A stretch of 64,000 nt of DNA from Phanerodontia chrysosporium (taxonomy: Eukaryota > Basidiomycota > Agaricomycetes > Polyporales > Phanerochaetaceae). Position 1 is the first letter of the stretch; the number at the start of each line of letters is the position of its first letter. The position numbers were made by a program, and so were the translations under genes. A model generated the notes under the pieces. That model did no database searches. It saw nothing but the letters and a program-made list of their open reading frames with translations, and was not told the DNA's origin. Shown here piece by piece: positions 32,954-43,875 of the stretch. Where the stretch lies: assembly GCA_001910725.1 (NCBI GenBank), contig MJGA01000023.1:124001-188000 (forward strand). Reading direction: 5' to 3'.

Positions 32954-33345
32954 CCTGCAGGGCGGAGAAGGGAAGGGCACGAGAGGCGGTCCTACAGTCG
33001 CAGAGGCACGACGTCAGCACTTTATAAGATGCCACCGAGGGCTTTCGAGGGTGCATTTCGAGGATGCCGAGATACAAATGTCGCCGAGATATGGTTTTCT
33101 GTACGCAGACGCAGATGAGGGCTTCAGCCTCGATGCCGAGCTGCAGAGATTAGTGGTCGTGTGCACATACCGTGCCACACCCCCGCAGATCGACACACAT
33201 GGTGCACATTCGCACACGGTCTGTCATGCCAGGGGCTCACGTCCCTCCACAGAGCGATGGCTCCCAGGGACGAATTCGAAGGTGGGAAGCGTACGTGTGG
33301 TGGCCCTCGGACAGCGAGTGGATCCTGTACACGCTGTCAAACATC
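32693..33345 (-). repeat. Inverted repeat, right arm: sedolisin promoter plus exon 1
   Basis: Reverse-complement partner of 21305-21957. The TATA element reads TTTATA on the plus strand at 33021-33026 and lies at the same distance from the start codon as in the left arm. Similarity fades gradually beyond about 33230. Confidence 0.85.
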
Positions 33346-33808
33346 GCAGAGAGAGGTTCGGTTGAGAAACTATATGTGATTTCTGGTGGGATTGGGTTGA
33401 GCTCTGCTTCGCATGACTATCCATGCTGGGGGAGAAAATCAAAGAAGCTGCTAATAGCAAGCGTCTAACAGTTACTGATAGATTGTAAGCTTCGACAGCT
33501 TACTTCGTTTCACAGAGCAGCTTACCAGAGCTCATAGTGAACCTTACGCAAGAGTATCACGACTGATACTTGGGTATATGCAGCGAAGTGAATGATTTCC
33601 CAGTCTAATAAGATAGGTATACAAAGCAGATGTCGACAGCACAGATGAGTGGTGAGATGAGATGAGAGCAGTAGGTACTTTTACGACCGCATGCGGTTCT
33701 ATGCATAAGTCATGAGGGCGCGGCGTGCCAGCGTAAGATAGTGGTGGTATAGGTCGTAGCCATAAGCACCTTGAATGGGCTTCCAGAGTTTTGAGTTTAA
33801 AGGTGAGT
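33346..33808. other. Spacer between sedolisin B promoter and GGC1
   Basis: About 460 bp, AT-rich; contains the 3' end of the carrier gene. No other gene recognised. Confidence 0.45.
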
Positions 33809-35040
33809 TTAGACGTAGTTCGAGAAGAACGGAATGAGCGACTGAGCGAGAGTGTACGAGAATACGAGCTTGGGGCCGACGACGAGAATCTACGGGCACA
33901 TTAGACTGAAAAAATACTTGAGGGCGCAAACGCAAGCATACCTTGGGGGTAAGACCCTTGAAAAGCGCAGTGGGACCCTCGTTCTTGATGAGCTCCTTAA
34001 CCACGGTGAACCCGCTGACCTTGGTCTCGAAGTTGGCGTTTTGGATACGGGTCTTGATCGTGTCGAGCGGGGCAGCGACAGTAATGGATGCAACAGCACC
34101 AGCAATCGAGGCAACAAAGTTCTGACCCCAAGTCGCTTTGTGGTAGTCATCAAGGTGGAAGAGATAGTCCTTAGTCAGAGCGGAGGCACCGAAGAGCTGT
34201 ATCGGAGTCAGCAATCCGCAACGCCGGTCTGAGATGACAGACGCACAGCAAAACTTCCGGGTGCGTTACGGGCCATAGTCCATCCCCAACCACGGTAGAG
34301 CGTCGTGCCTTCCTCGAGGAAGATGCGAACAACACCACGTCCGCGGAAGGCTTCGGGATTCACCTGCCTCTTGATCTTGAGAGCGTCCAATGGCAGAAGG
34401 ACCTACAGGGAAGCCATTCATGAGCGAAATTCACGCTTGACACGCAGTGGACACGACTTACAACTTCGCCGATACCGGTCATGCTTCAGGACGCGTGCGG
34501 TCAGCACATGTATAACATACATCGACTTGTATAGACAAACCTGCCAGCAAGGGCCTGAGTCATAAGCTTGCCCTTGCGCTCACCGAACGTGTTCGTGAAC
34601 TGAGTCTTGTAGTTCCGGGTGATGATGTCGTTGAACCACGGCTGGCCACCATACTTGTAGATACGCTGAGTGACCTTGTAACCAGCAGCGTAGCCGAGGC
34701 CAGGGAACAAGGACAGGACGCGCTTGCCCAAGGGCGCAGTCGCGTGCTCTCGGAAGATGATAGTCGAGAGTGACGAGAAAGACACCTGCCGCAGGGGTAC
34801 ACAGTCAGGACCCCTCCGAAGCGTCTCGCGGGGCTCTCGCGCACCTTGGACTTGTTGCTCATCAGCCGCTTAGCAATGGTGTCAACCGGGTGGAAGACGA
34901 CGAGCTCAGCGACACCTGCGGTGCTTAATTAGCCTCACCCGACGTCGAGACTTGTGTGCAATGCACGCACCCGACAATCCCGACCCGAGAACGCGGGCAG
35001 TGCCCGACTCTGCACCCTTGACGTTGAGCGTGGGAGACAT
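33809..35040 (-). CDS. GGC1: Mitochondrial GTP/GDP carrier
   Basis: Exons 35040-34971, 34915-34845, 34785-34541, 34483-34462, 34402-34247, 34196-33942 and 33889-33809 give 299 codons, the size of a mitochondrial carrier. The three carrier signatures are HPVDTIAKR, LPLDALKIK and APLDTIKTR. Ggc1-type segments FPGLGYAAGYK, YRGWGWTMARNAPGS, FKGLTPK and GPKLVFSYTLAQSLIP identify the subfamily. It exchanges GTP and GDP across the inner membrane and influences mitochondrial iron balance in yeast. One exon is 22 nt. An upstream in-frame ATG at 35202 exists, but the one at 35040 (MSPTLNVKGAESGTARVLGS) fits the family start. Confidence 0.95.
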
Positions 35041-35344
35041 GGCAGTCGGTCGCAAGTCTAGGAACGACGAGAGGTCAAAGGACACGAGAGTTGGGGAGGA
35101 AGGAGCGTTGGCCGCGAGAGTGCAGGAGTCAGGCCTGCCGAAAGTTTGAGGAGGACCGAACCTCGTAGACGCCCGGATCGCTCGAGGGTTCGGTTTTTCC
35201 ATCAGCTACAGAGCTGAACCAATCGTCGCTCGATGCCTTCGCAAGCCCTGCCGCGTACAACCACCAATTCAAGTGGGGTCAGTATTTCGTTCTTGAGCTC
35301 GTTCTCAACGATTCAGCTTACAGAAGTGCTCTCTTACTCAGAAG
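35041..35344. promoter_or_regulatory. Divergent promoter region, GGC1 / F-box A4
   Basis: About 300 bp between divergent start codons. No clear TATA box; presumed promoters of both genes from position only. Confidence 0.35.
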
Positions 35345-37078
35345 ATGTCTGGAGGTCGCCTCCAGCTACCCAGCGATTTCTCGTCGCTTGCCACGGATTG
35401 GAGACGTTCCGATGAAATCACCGCAGAGTTAGAGACCTATCTCTGTGACTTCAAGCGATATCGCAACGAATTGCTGCCCATCTCTCGGGTCCCCGACGAG
35501 ATACTCGTAGAGGTCTTTCGCAAGCTACTCTATTTGCACGACACCCCTGCCTCTTTGGCCAATCACAGCTACTACAATAGCCCGTACCGTGTCGACTTCG
35601 AAGGAGCACACCAATCTCTCATTTCTGTCAGCCGCGTATGCAGGCGATGGCGCAGGGTAGCCACTGGTACTGGCTCTCTTTGGACGCAGATATTTCTGAC
35701 GAATGATGTCCGTCTCGCAGCGTACCTTGAACGGTCTGCAGGTGCCATGCTTACCTTCGGACTAGTTCATAATCGTCGTTTGTCATATATGAAGACAAAG
35801 GACTTCCATATGGTTTTCAAGGACCTTGCCGACCGTGTACGCGCTGCATACCACGTTCGTATCGATGGTCCGGCCAACAAGTTCTTCTCCACAACATTTG
35901 CCCAGGATCGGCTGTGTCTGCCTCATGCGGAGGCACTAGACATCTCTTTCGAAGAAGTGGTGAACGCAGCACCCGCTCTCGCACAGCTTGACATGCCTCG
36001 CCTCAAGATTCTCCTCTGTGAAAGTGTTCCCCATAGCCTAATCTTCCGCTGGGCGCAGCCGACGCTCACCCGCCTCCATGCTCTCGGAATCTCGCGGGCG
36101 GTCTCTATCGCCGATTGGAGAGACTTGTTGTCTGGTCTCCCGAAACTTGAGGAGCTACATCTGGAGGCCAATCTCACTCTAGAGCAGCCTCATGCTCAAA
36201 CGACACTCGGCGATCGAGTAGGCCTTCCCAAACTGTGTCAGGTCAAACTCATTGACGGCAGCTCTCGCAATCACGCGACTGTACCAGCGTCATTCGCATA
36301 CCTCCTCAACTCTTTCTCCTGTTCTTCTGAAGCAGATGTTACCCTCGAGGCGCACTCCGCGGCCGACTGGCTTGCTTGGTTAGACAGCTGCGAATTCTTC
36401 CTCTCGACCATTCCACACGTCTTTCCTGAACCTATCATGTGTGCAGCGAGCCAGCCTCGAGCATTACGCATCACCTTCATACACCACAATAAACCCCTCT
36501 TCACTTTAGAAACGTCCAGCTCAGATACCGAGGTCGCCGCCGCTCCCTGCACACTTCGCGCCACCGTTCGCCTCCCATCGGAGTTCGACTGCGCGCCGCG
36601 AGATGGCTGGCAGAGGCTGTTCGCGATGGCAAAAGCTTTCTGCAACTCGCAAATGCCCCACACCCTGACAGTCTTCGGCGAGCAACATGGTACAAAGTGG
36701 AAGCGTCTGCGCACCGCGCGGTTCCTGGACGCACACACGCTCGTACTGAGTTCATGGTTCGACCGGGCCGCCACAGAGATGTTAGAGGCTTTGGCAAGGT
36801 CGAGCGCAGACTTTGCGCTTCCTGCACTGCGCCGCTTGCAGCTTGGCATCTTGCGCTCCGTGTACGGCGGAAGCACACATGAGCGGCGCTACCACTATCG
36901 GATCCTCGATGCGTTAGAGGAACTCCAGGAGAAGGGGAGCGGCCTTGAGATGTTAAATCTAGGCACTGGATGGGTGTCTGTGACAGAGGCGATTGCGAAC
37001 AACGGCGACGGTCAGTACGTCGACGAACATGGTGACTACATTAGCTCTGGATCAGACACGGCGCAGTCAGCGTCCTAG
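35345..37078 (+). CDS. F-box/leucine-rich-type protein A4
   Basis: Single exon of 577 codons, ATG at 35345 (MSGGRLQLPSDFSSLATD). The helix LETYLCDFKRYRNEL leads to F-box halves LPISRVPDEILVEVF and VSRVCRRWRRVATGTGSLW, followed by leucine-rich segments such as LPKLEELHLEANL and LPALRRLQLG. It is the closest relative of A1 in this window by N-terminal pattern, although 28 kb away and on the other strand. Likely SCF substrate receptor (inference). It ends about 200 bp before a decayed F-box copy on the opposite strand. Confidence 0.82.
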   Translation: MSGGRLQLPSDFSSLATDWRRSDEITAELETYLCDFKRYRNELLPISRVPDEILVEVFRKLLYLHDTPASLANHSYYNSPYRVDFEGAHQSLISVSRVCRRWRRVATGTGSLWTQIFLTNDVRLAAYLERSAGAMLTFGLVHNRRLSYMKTKDFHMVFKDLADRVRAAYHVRIDGPANKFFSTTFAQDRLCLPHAEALDISFEEVVNAAPALAQLDMPRLKILLCESVPHSLIFRWAQPTLTRLHALGISRAVSIADWRDLLSGLPKLEELHLEANLTLEQPHAQTTLGDRVGLPKLCQVKLIDGSSRNHATVPASFAYLLNSFSCSSEADVTLEAHSAADWLAWLDSCEFFLSTIPHVFPEPIMCAASQPRALRITFIHHNKPLFTLETSSSDTEVAAAPCTLRATVRLPSEFDCAPRDGWQRLFAMAKAFCNSQMPHTLTVFGEQHGTKWKRLRTARFLDAHTLVLSSWFDRAATEMLEALARSSADFALPALRRLQLGILRSVYGGSTHERRYHYRILDALEELQEKGSGLEMLNLGTGWVSVTEAIANNGDGQYVDEHGDYISSGSDTAQSAS

Positions 37079-37289
37079 CTGTCCAGTCCGGGTTGCGGGT
37101 GGCCGTGTCCTACAAACAAATGCCCTCTCGAAGATCAAGTAATGTTCATGGACTCATTTGCACACTTGTACCTCATGCAATGCAGTTCGTATGATCATCG
37201 CTGCTTCGTGACGGTATACGCAGACCTCTGAAATTGCCCGGGCGTTATCGAGTATACATTGTCAGACTATCTAAACACATCAAGCAATC

Positions 37290-38095
37290 GTGCACGAACA
37301 ACTGTCGCAGTCCCAGTCTTCACCTTACAGCAGCATTGGATCGTCTGCCTGAAGCGGTAGAACAAGTACCAAACTCGATGGCCAGATCGACTAGCATTGG
37401 CCGGAATCAGGCCATGAAAGTTTGTGCTGCGCTACCCGAAATCGTCAATTTCTTGAGGCGGGGAAGATGCAGGTTGCTGACTACACTCACCTAGGGGAGT
37501 CTTCGGAGTAGAGGTCGAATGTAAGTTCAGCGGATTCTGAGAGTGGCAGATTCAATGATTCAATCTTAGTGCTGTAAAAATACTGCACCAAGTGAAAGTC
37601 AAGAACAAGCCCATTGACTGATCGCCAACGATCAGATTGGTCAAGGAGAGGAGCCGCACTCTTTAAGAAGTTCGAGCTATTCAGAAAGTACAGAGCGTAG
37701 AATGCTCCGGTCGCGGCGAACACCATTGACTTCGAGAGAGCAGGAGCGCGACCGCCCCAAGAAAGCGCACAGTCGGCTGTTGTCACTGATGGGACGCAAG
37801 GGTACGGACCCAGATATGTAAGTCCAAAACTTCGGATATCCCAGAGCGATGTTCCGCCACCGCTTGCAGACGTGAGTCAGTCTTATCCAGCGGTGCGTCC
37901 TCCGATCACCCTCTCTAATGAGACTCACGATGTGCAACAGAGTCTCGTTCGAGCGACGACCAACTGGGATGATTGCATTCTTGAAAGTTTTCAGGTCTCG
38001 TACGCGTCCTTGCAGCCGTTTGACATCTTGCTGAGCCTGGATAATGGCGTCGTCGATGTTGACTTGGGATGGTAGCACTAACGATGGATGTGTCA
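37290..38095 (-). pseudogene. Decayed F-box copy, B-type
   Basis: Read on the minus strand: LPSQVNIDDAIIQAQQDV, then IPVGRRSNETLLHIV and LTHVCKRWRNIALGYP match the intact B-type gene at 48628-50202. The frame is lost after about 37700 (stop after ILRSVLSE), resumes in another frame (LLDQSDRWRSVNG, IESLNLPLSESAELTF), meets a stop near 37487, and a third piece (LHLPRLKKLTI, FRPMLVDLAIEFG) is seen down to about 37300. The last two thirds of the leucine-rich region are missing. A truncated, multiply broken gene. Confidence 0.75.
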
Positions 38096-38382
38096 ACCTT
38101 TCAAATACTGCGACCAAACCGTAGGCACACCTACCTGGGGGTTGCATGCTGAGATCACGGACAAGGTAAGGTCACTCGCGAGCACGTCAAGTATGGTTTG
38201 GAAAACCCTTAACGCTCATGCATGCCGGTGGCCAGGGCCACACAAGGGCTCATTGCAACAAACATGACGGTCTGATCGACTAGATATTCTAATCCAGGAA
38301 CCATACAGACGTCAACCAGATGGGCCCTGAAGCAGCCTTATAATCGCAGAGAGGTGTGACTGAGCAAGGATCCAACCGCACC

Positions 38383-40785
38383 TCAGAAGCCCATACCAAA
38401 CCTCGGCACCTCAAACGACTCCCTGATCGCGCGCCACGCCTCTACGACCTCACGGTCCTCCCCTTGCAGAGCCTGCACACTCTGTTCCTCGGTGTCGCTC
38501 GGGAAGATCGTACTCTCGATGCTGCACACAGTCCCATTCGCGGGGAGCGTGCCATCGCGGAAGTACGCGCGAATCGCCTTGGCGGTGCAGAGCGACGTCG
38601 CGGCGAGCGAGCAGTGCTGTTGGACATGGTTAGCGGTGCTGTAGAGACGCGGTAGGAAACGAGGAGACGTACTCCTGCTGAATCCTGGTGCAGCACGACC
38701 GAGTTGTTGAAGCCCCGTGACATCTTGTGAGCGCTATACACAGATTAGCATAACACGAGCAGCAGACCGCGGGTCATCCACGTACTAAGCCAGGGGTGTG
38801 ACAGGATCAGCGCTGTTCCCGATGATGAGCATCGGGAAGGACGTGTTCGCCACGAATGGTCCGGCGAAGCGCTCCACAGACCGCGTCCGCCATCCCCTTC
38901 GAGACAGGTCAGCTCATCACTCCATGTGCGTCACCCCCACGAGAACTCACGAGCAGGCCACCCGGAACGGCCACATGTCCGCGAACTCCGAGTCCTTGCG
39001 CATCTTCGCGAAGTGTTTTTCCAAGTCGTCGACCGTATCTTCGATGCGCGCAGCGTCGCCGTCGGAGCACGCGATCGCGGTGTGCGTGTCAGGCGTAACG
39101 GTGACGGGCTCCGGCGGTGCGCCGGGGCACTGGCAGGTGAACGCCGGAGGCACAGGAACGATGCCGACACGGCGCCCGAGCGCGAGGCCGTCGCCACGCT
39201 CGACGTCGGCAAGGGCGCGCAGGAGGCTCATGCTGGGGTAGTCCGCAGTGCCGCCGTACGGAGAGTATAGCTGAGCGAAGAGCGCATGACGCGCGACCTT
39301 GTAGTCGATGAGCCCGTATTCCTTGCCTGTGATGTTGTTGTACACCGGTAGGGGGCGCTTCTTGAGGTTGTCGAAGATGGCGGTGAGGCGTGCGTGTACC
39401 TTGTCGGTTGTGGGCTCATGCAGGGCACACAGCGATGGTCCTGCGCTGACACACGCGTCGAGGATCGTGCGAAGAGTCTGGTCAGTGTCGAGCAGATTGT
39501 TCGACCAAAGACCGGCGTAATAGTCTTCCGCGTCGGCAACGCCTTCGTAGAGATGAGCATTGAGCACTTTCAAGGAGTTCGGGGACATACCATCAATGAT
39601 CAACCGTCCGACATTGTCCTAAAGAATGCATGAGCAATGACACTAGGGACTCCGCTGCTGCTCACAGGAAACATTGCAGCAAATCTAGAAACTGATCAGA
39701 ACAAAGGTTTGGGGAATGGATTGTATGACGTACGTAGAGCCAAGGATGGTTCCGTACCTGGCAAACAACATATCAGCAGTGTTCACATGCCTTGAATGAT
39801 GAAAACTCACGAGAAACCCCAGTACTGAATCTTGTCATATCCGTGAGCCTGCATGATACGCAACATGTCCCGCGCGACCAGCGCAGTGCTGACGTAAGGC
39901 GACGAGCGGAGCGTGGTACGGTTCGCGATAGAGCCAAGCACTTGTGCCTTCGCCCAAAGACGCGGAACGGCGTCGACAGTCGTGTTAGGGGGATGGTCAT
40001 CCTGGGTGCGCACACGCCAGGCGGCGTCTTCGGCCTTGTCTTCGAACACGATGACAGGTGGTGTCGTCCGCGACACACCGCTGGAGCACGTAAGGTAAAT
40101 GGCGGACGATAGGGTAGGCCGTGCTTACCGCGGGTCAAATCCAATGATATCGTACTCCTCGCCAATGAGCTTCTGGAATTTATTGCCGTTGGCTGCAACC
40201 AAGCCTACACCTGAACCGCCGGGCCCACCTACGCAGTTACTGCGTCAGCCTGGAGTCTCCGCACCATGTAGACGCAAAAACGCACCGGGATTGAACAGTA
40301 TTGGACCCCGATAGTTCTGGTCGCTTGAAGCAAGCTTTGACGGGACCTTGATTAGAGCAACTCCAGCCTTAGGGCCATCTGGCACAGAGTAATCCAAAGG
40401 GACCTAGCGCACCGTCAGTAGATAATCTCATGCAAAGCGTGGGGAAGGCTGACCATAAGACGTGCACATTCTTTCCCATCGTAACACGACATCCAAAACA
40501 GACTGTCCACGCCACTAGGAGGTACCTCTTGCGGGCTTAGCGGGAGTCAGCATCGGGCGGAGATTGCAGACACACATTGTTCCAGACTAGCTCCGGGTTT
40601 TCCTCCGCGAAATGCAGCAATGGCGCAGGGACGCGATGTTTGGCGACTAGGGGTCCCAGCAACGCTTTGGCAAAGACGAAGCTGCCGGCAAGCAGCGCAA
40701 CGCGCCAGAACAGGGTCCTGTACGGCTGCCTTCGCGGTACGTTTGCGAACGGCGACTCGAGCTCTTCCAGGTGTTTCTCGTCCAT
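38383..40785 (-). CDS. Membrane-anchored alpha/beta-hydrolase, tripeptidyl-aminopeptidase type
   Basis: Exons 40785-40574, 40502-40454, 40403-40286, 40228-40129, 40080-39811, 39757-39734, 39684-39666, 39618-38951, 38896-38786, 38733-38673 and 38616-38383 keep phase and give 621 codons. Residues about 24-44 form one membrane helix (FWRVALLAGSFVFAKALLG), so the catalytic domain is probably lumenal or extracellular. Motifs: FNPGGPGGSG (oxyanion), GFDPRGVSRT, WGFSYGTILGS with the nucleophile Ser, IIGNSADPVTPL with the acid Asp, and GHCSLA with the catalytic His. The C-terminal part is of the TAP-like hydrolase type. Family members cleave tripeptides or act on other small substrates; the substrate is unknown here. 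Two exons are only 24 and 19 nt and the Ser codon is split by an intron. The splice after exon 1 (gt|gtgtct) is the least certain. Confidence 0.85.
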
Positions 40786-41096
40786 GGTGTGATTATGAAG
40801 CGGTGCAACTTGGGTCAGCGAGATCTTATGTGCGGGGCCCGTGGGACGCGCAGCCACCTCAGGAACATTGCGTGTACGGGTGCCATACGGATCGCTGGGC
40901 GGAATAGGGTGAGAGTGAGACGTCACCCAAGGCACCGCGATACGCGTGGGTGCTTCCGCCCCATTCACGACGATAGCGCGTGCGACAAGTCATATGGCAA
41001 TAAGTTCGAGGGGATGACTACGAGGTGGATCAGCTCGGAGGCTGAGGAGGTGGAAGTACCTGGTCAAGATGTCAGGCGCTCGGAGCCGCCGCGGAT
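40786..41096. other. Promoter side of the hydrolase gene
   Basis: About 310 bp upstream of the minus-strand hydrolase. Frames are open but carry no motif. Confidence 0.35.
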
Positions 41097-41400
41097 TTGA
41101 CCTGCAACAACCACCATCGTTGTAGAACCTCCTCTGAGCTATTGCCCCACATATCGCGCAGAAGTCTAGCCAACGATATTCTGAGAAAGACAGATGGAGA
41201 ACCCACACGCAGAGCGTCAGAATGTGCTACTCCAGCGTATCATAAAGAACGCGGTACGTCCAGCACGGGTCGTTGCACGAAGTCGACGATCCTCATCGCA
41301 GCTGCAGGACAAATGCACTGAAACCATCCTTGAGCTGAATCATTGCCTCGAGGTCGGTCACCATATCCGATTTGGGCGTGAGACCGACATCTGGAGCTGA
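41097..41400 (+). pseudogene. Relic of the small CxxC family
   Basis: Two frames are needed to follow it: TCNNHHRCRTSSELLPHIS in one and NPHAERQNVLLQRIIKNAV, then ILELNHCLE in another. These correspond in order to CGSNHHFESDLHTCSICSS, KFHAERQDAMVQRTTENEV and VAEFSRCFE of the sequence at 16432-16761. Stops and a frame change mark it as decayed. Confidence 0.4.
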
Positions 41401-42111
41401 CGATATGTGCACCATCAGGAAATCGTCCGCGCGAATGAACACGTTCGGATTGCCTCCGAGCTCGTGACGAAGTACCGCAAGAACGTGCAGTATAATCTAG
41501 AGGCTACCCGAGAGGCGCAGGATGCACCTCGCCAGGGATGAGGTCGGAAGGTCGTTGGGCAAGACAGAGGATGCCCACCTCACGCGGTCACGCAGAATAC
41601 AGGTGAGCATACCGTAGCACCTTCAAACAACTCTTGCTCACTCTACGCCGTCTTAGACCATGATCTGAGGCTCAATATTCTCCATTCGGTGGAACCTGCG
41701 GCTTGCACTCATCCCCGATTAGCACAGCTACGGCTGAATCAAGCGGTCATCCAGCGGATATGTGGTTGGCGGGCTGCTATACCTGTCAAGTCCGTCACAC
41801 TTGCGTAGGCTCTACTATGGCTGGGAGCAGTCGAGAGCCTGGCGGTTGGCGCTATTGTAGGAGCTGGAGCAGAGTCAGGAATCCACCGATAGAACGATGT
41901 ACCCCGGAAGAACCATAATTACTGTCGCTTTGAGTGCGGGAGGTAAACACATTTTGGATGGTGCCTAGTCGAGACTACATTGATAGATTGTATGTGTACA
42001 CTGAGCACGAACCCTGATACCTAATCTACAACTTGTACAAAACAGCGAGTCCATCCAACGAAAAGATGATGCTACACAACACGCAAGACACTGCACGACA
42101 CATTCCCAGTC
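41401..42111. other. Intergenic, no gene recognised
   Basis: About 700 bp, AT-richer toward 42000, with the presumed 3' end of the next minus-strand gene. Confidence 0.4.
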
Positions 42112-43875
42112 CTACATCAATCGACCAAGTAAATCCAACCAAATGCCTTCGTCACTCATGCAACTTGGATCCCACGGACAGACTTCTTCCGTTGACTCAC
42201 GGTGGACGATCGTCTCGCCGTGACGGGTGCAGATGAGTGTTCGGTGCCCCCACAGCTCAAGCGTGAGCTCCTCGAGAAGTGGCAGCGTGACGAATAGCCC
42301 GTCCGCAAACGCACGCCACTTCGCGTTCAGCCGTTGCGTCGGTGGCGGACGCTTTAGGTCGAGATCGCCCCGGCGGCACGCACGTCGGTATGCGGCGCTC
42401 TTAAAGACATCCACAAGCGTACGCAAAACAAGCGTCAGCCGGCGCAGACGCGACTGGTAGACTTGGTCGAACACAGAACGCTGCAGAGCACGATATTGAG
42501 CACTAAGCCACTCGTAGAGAAAAGGTACGCACCAGCAGCACAAGCAGGTCCGGCTCGCACATGGATTCGGGCCATGGGTCGTGCTTGTGCATAACGTCGA
42601 GGCGCAGCTCGAAGCTCTCGAGGGTAGGGAAGTTGAGTATGCGGTCGAGCTCCGCGAGGTGCTCGGGATACGTCGTGAGCGCGAGCTCGCGCGGACGCGT
42701 GTCGTGGAGGAGCACAACGAGGTGCCCGACATTCGCGCGTTCCCACGCGCGCAGACACGTCTCGACACGGGCGACGGGGCAGCGCAGCGCGAGCGTCCAC
42801 AGGCTCAGCAGCGCGCCCGCGAGCCGCTCGAGCCCCGGCCACCGCGCGGCACACGCGTCCTGCGCGTGCAGGTTGCGCTCGCGCATGTGCACCCGCACGA
42901 ACTCGGGCACGCCGCCGACCCCGGCGCCGCCTGCGCACCCAGGGGTATCGAGCATGACGTGCCCCACGCGCAGCGTCCGCACGTGCGGGAATGCGGCCAT
43001 GAGCGCGCCGGTCTGCACGCCCCAGCGCGAGACCCAGCTGAGCTCACGCACCGCGGGCAGCCGCGCGGTGGGCTCGCGGGGAAGCCGCGGCCCCGCCCGC
43101 GGTCGTAGCAGTCGACGACGAGCGATTCGAGTGTCTTCCAGGAGCGCTCGAGCGCAGGGACGGGGTCCAACTCGCCTTCGACTACGCTGCGCCGCGATCG
43201 TGTCAAGTGAAGGACCTTCATGTTTGACGGGAGATCTGGGAGGAGTTCTTGCAGATGCTGGACGTGCGGGCCCACCTCGTGCAGTTTCAGGACGCGGAGT
43301 CGTGAGAGCGTTCGTATCCACAAGCAAAATGATGGGGTGACATTGGCCCCTTCCATTGTCACGTCCAGGACCTCGAGGTTGATCAGCTGAGGGAGGAAGT
43401 CTGTGAGGCGGTACTGCGGAGGAAAGGGGTGGAATTTCCGGTAGACATTGTGCCCTGGAGGATGCTGGATGTTGTCGTCCAGGGCCTTGTAGGTGCTGCA
43501 TAGGCTGCGAACCCGCGAAAAACGAGCAGTATCCTGAAGGAGGTACCGGCGGTACATTTGATACCGCGGCATTCCAGTCCACGGTGTGCCGGTAACGCGG
43601 ATTTCTGTGAGAAATATCGACAGTCCAAGGTTGTAAAACGTGCGGGACGTGCACATCATGTTGAAGAGGTCTCGGTGATCGAGAAAAGTCATGACGGTGG
43701 CAAGAACGTCATGGTTGAGCTTCAGCGGGATACTGTCGATATTGTTCTACAAAGCATGAGTCCCACAATCTCAGATACGGCCTTCGTTACTCACCATCTT
43801 TGTACCAAGCAAGCTGAGCCTTCGCAGCTTGGACAGAGCTGGCCGAAAAGCCGAGCTCCTGGTGCCGTCCACCAT
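42112..43875 (-). CDS. F-box protein, C-type, with one frameshift
   Basis: Exons 43875-43795, 43746-42533 and 42480-42112. Exon 2 begins NNIDSIPLKLNHDVLATV then MTFLDHRDLFNMMCTSRTFY, a clear F-box near residue 30-70. Leucine-rich segments follow (LINLEVLDVTM, LSRLRVLKLHEV, PTLESFELRLDV). At the CCCC/CCC run at 43091-43098 the reading changes by one base: upstream the frame ends in RGRGRGF, downstream it continues as GPRLPREPTARLPAVRELS. Adding one G to the sense-strand run would join them. The C-terminal exon reads RSVFDQVYQSRLRRL, then LPLLEELTLELWG. Either a sequencing error in a GC-rich patch or a recent null allele. Different from the A- and B-type F-box genes. Confidence 0.7.
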
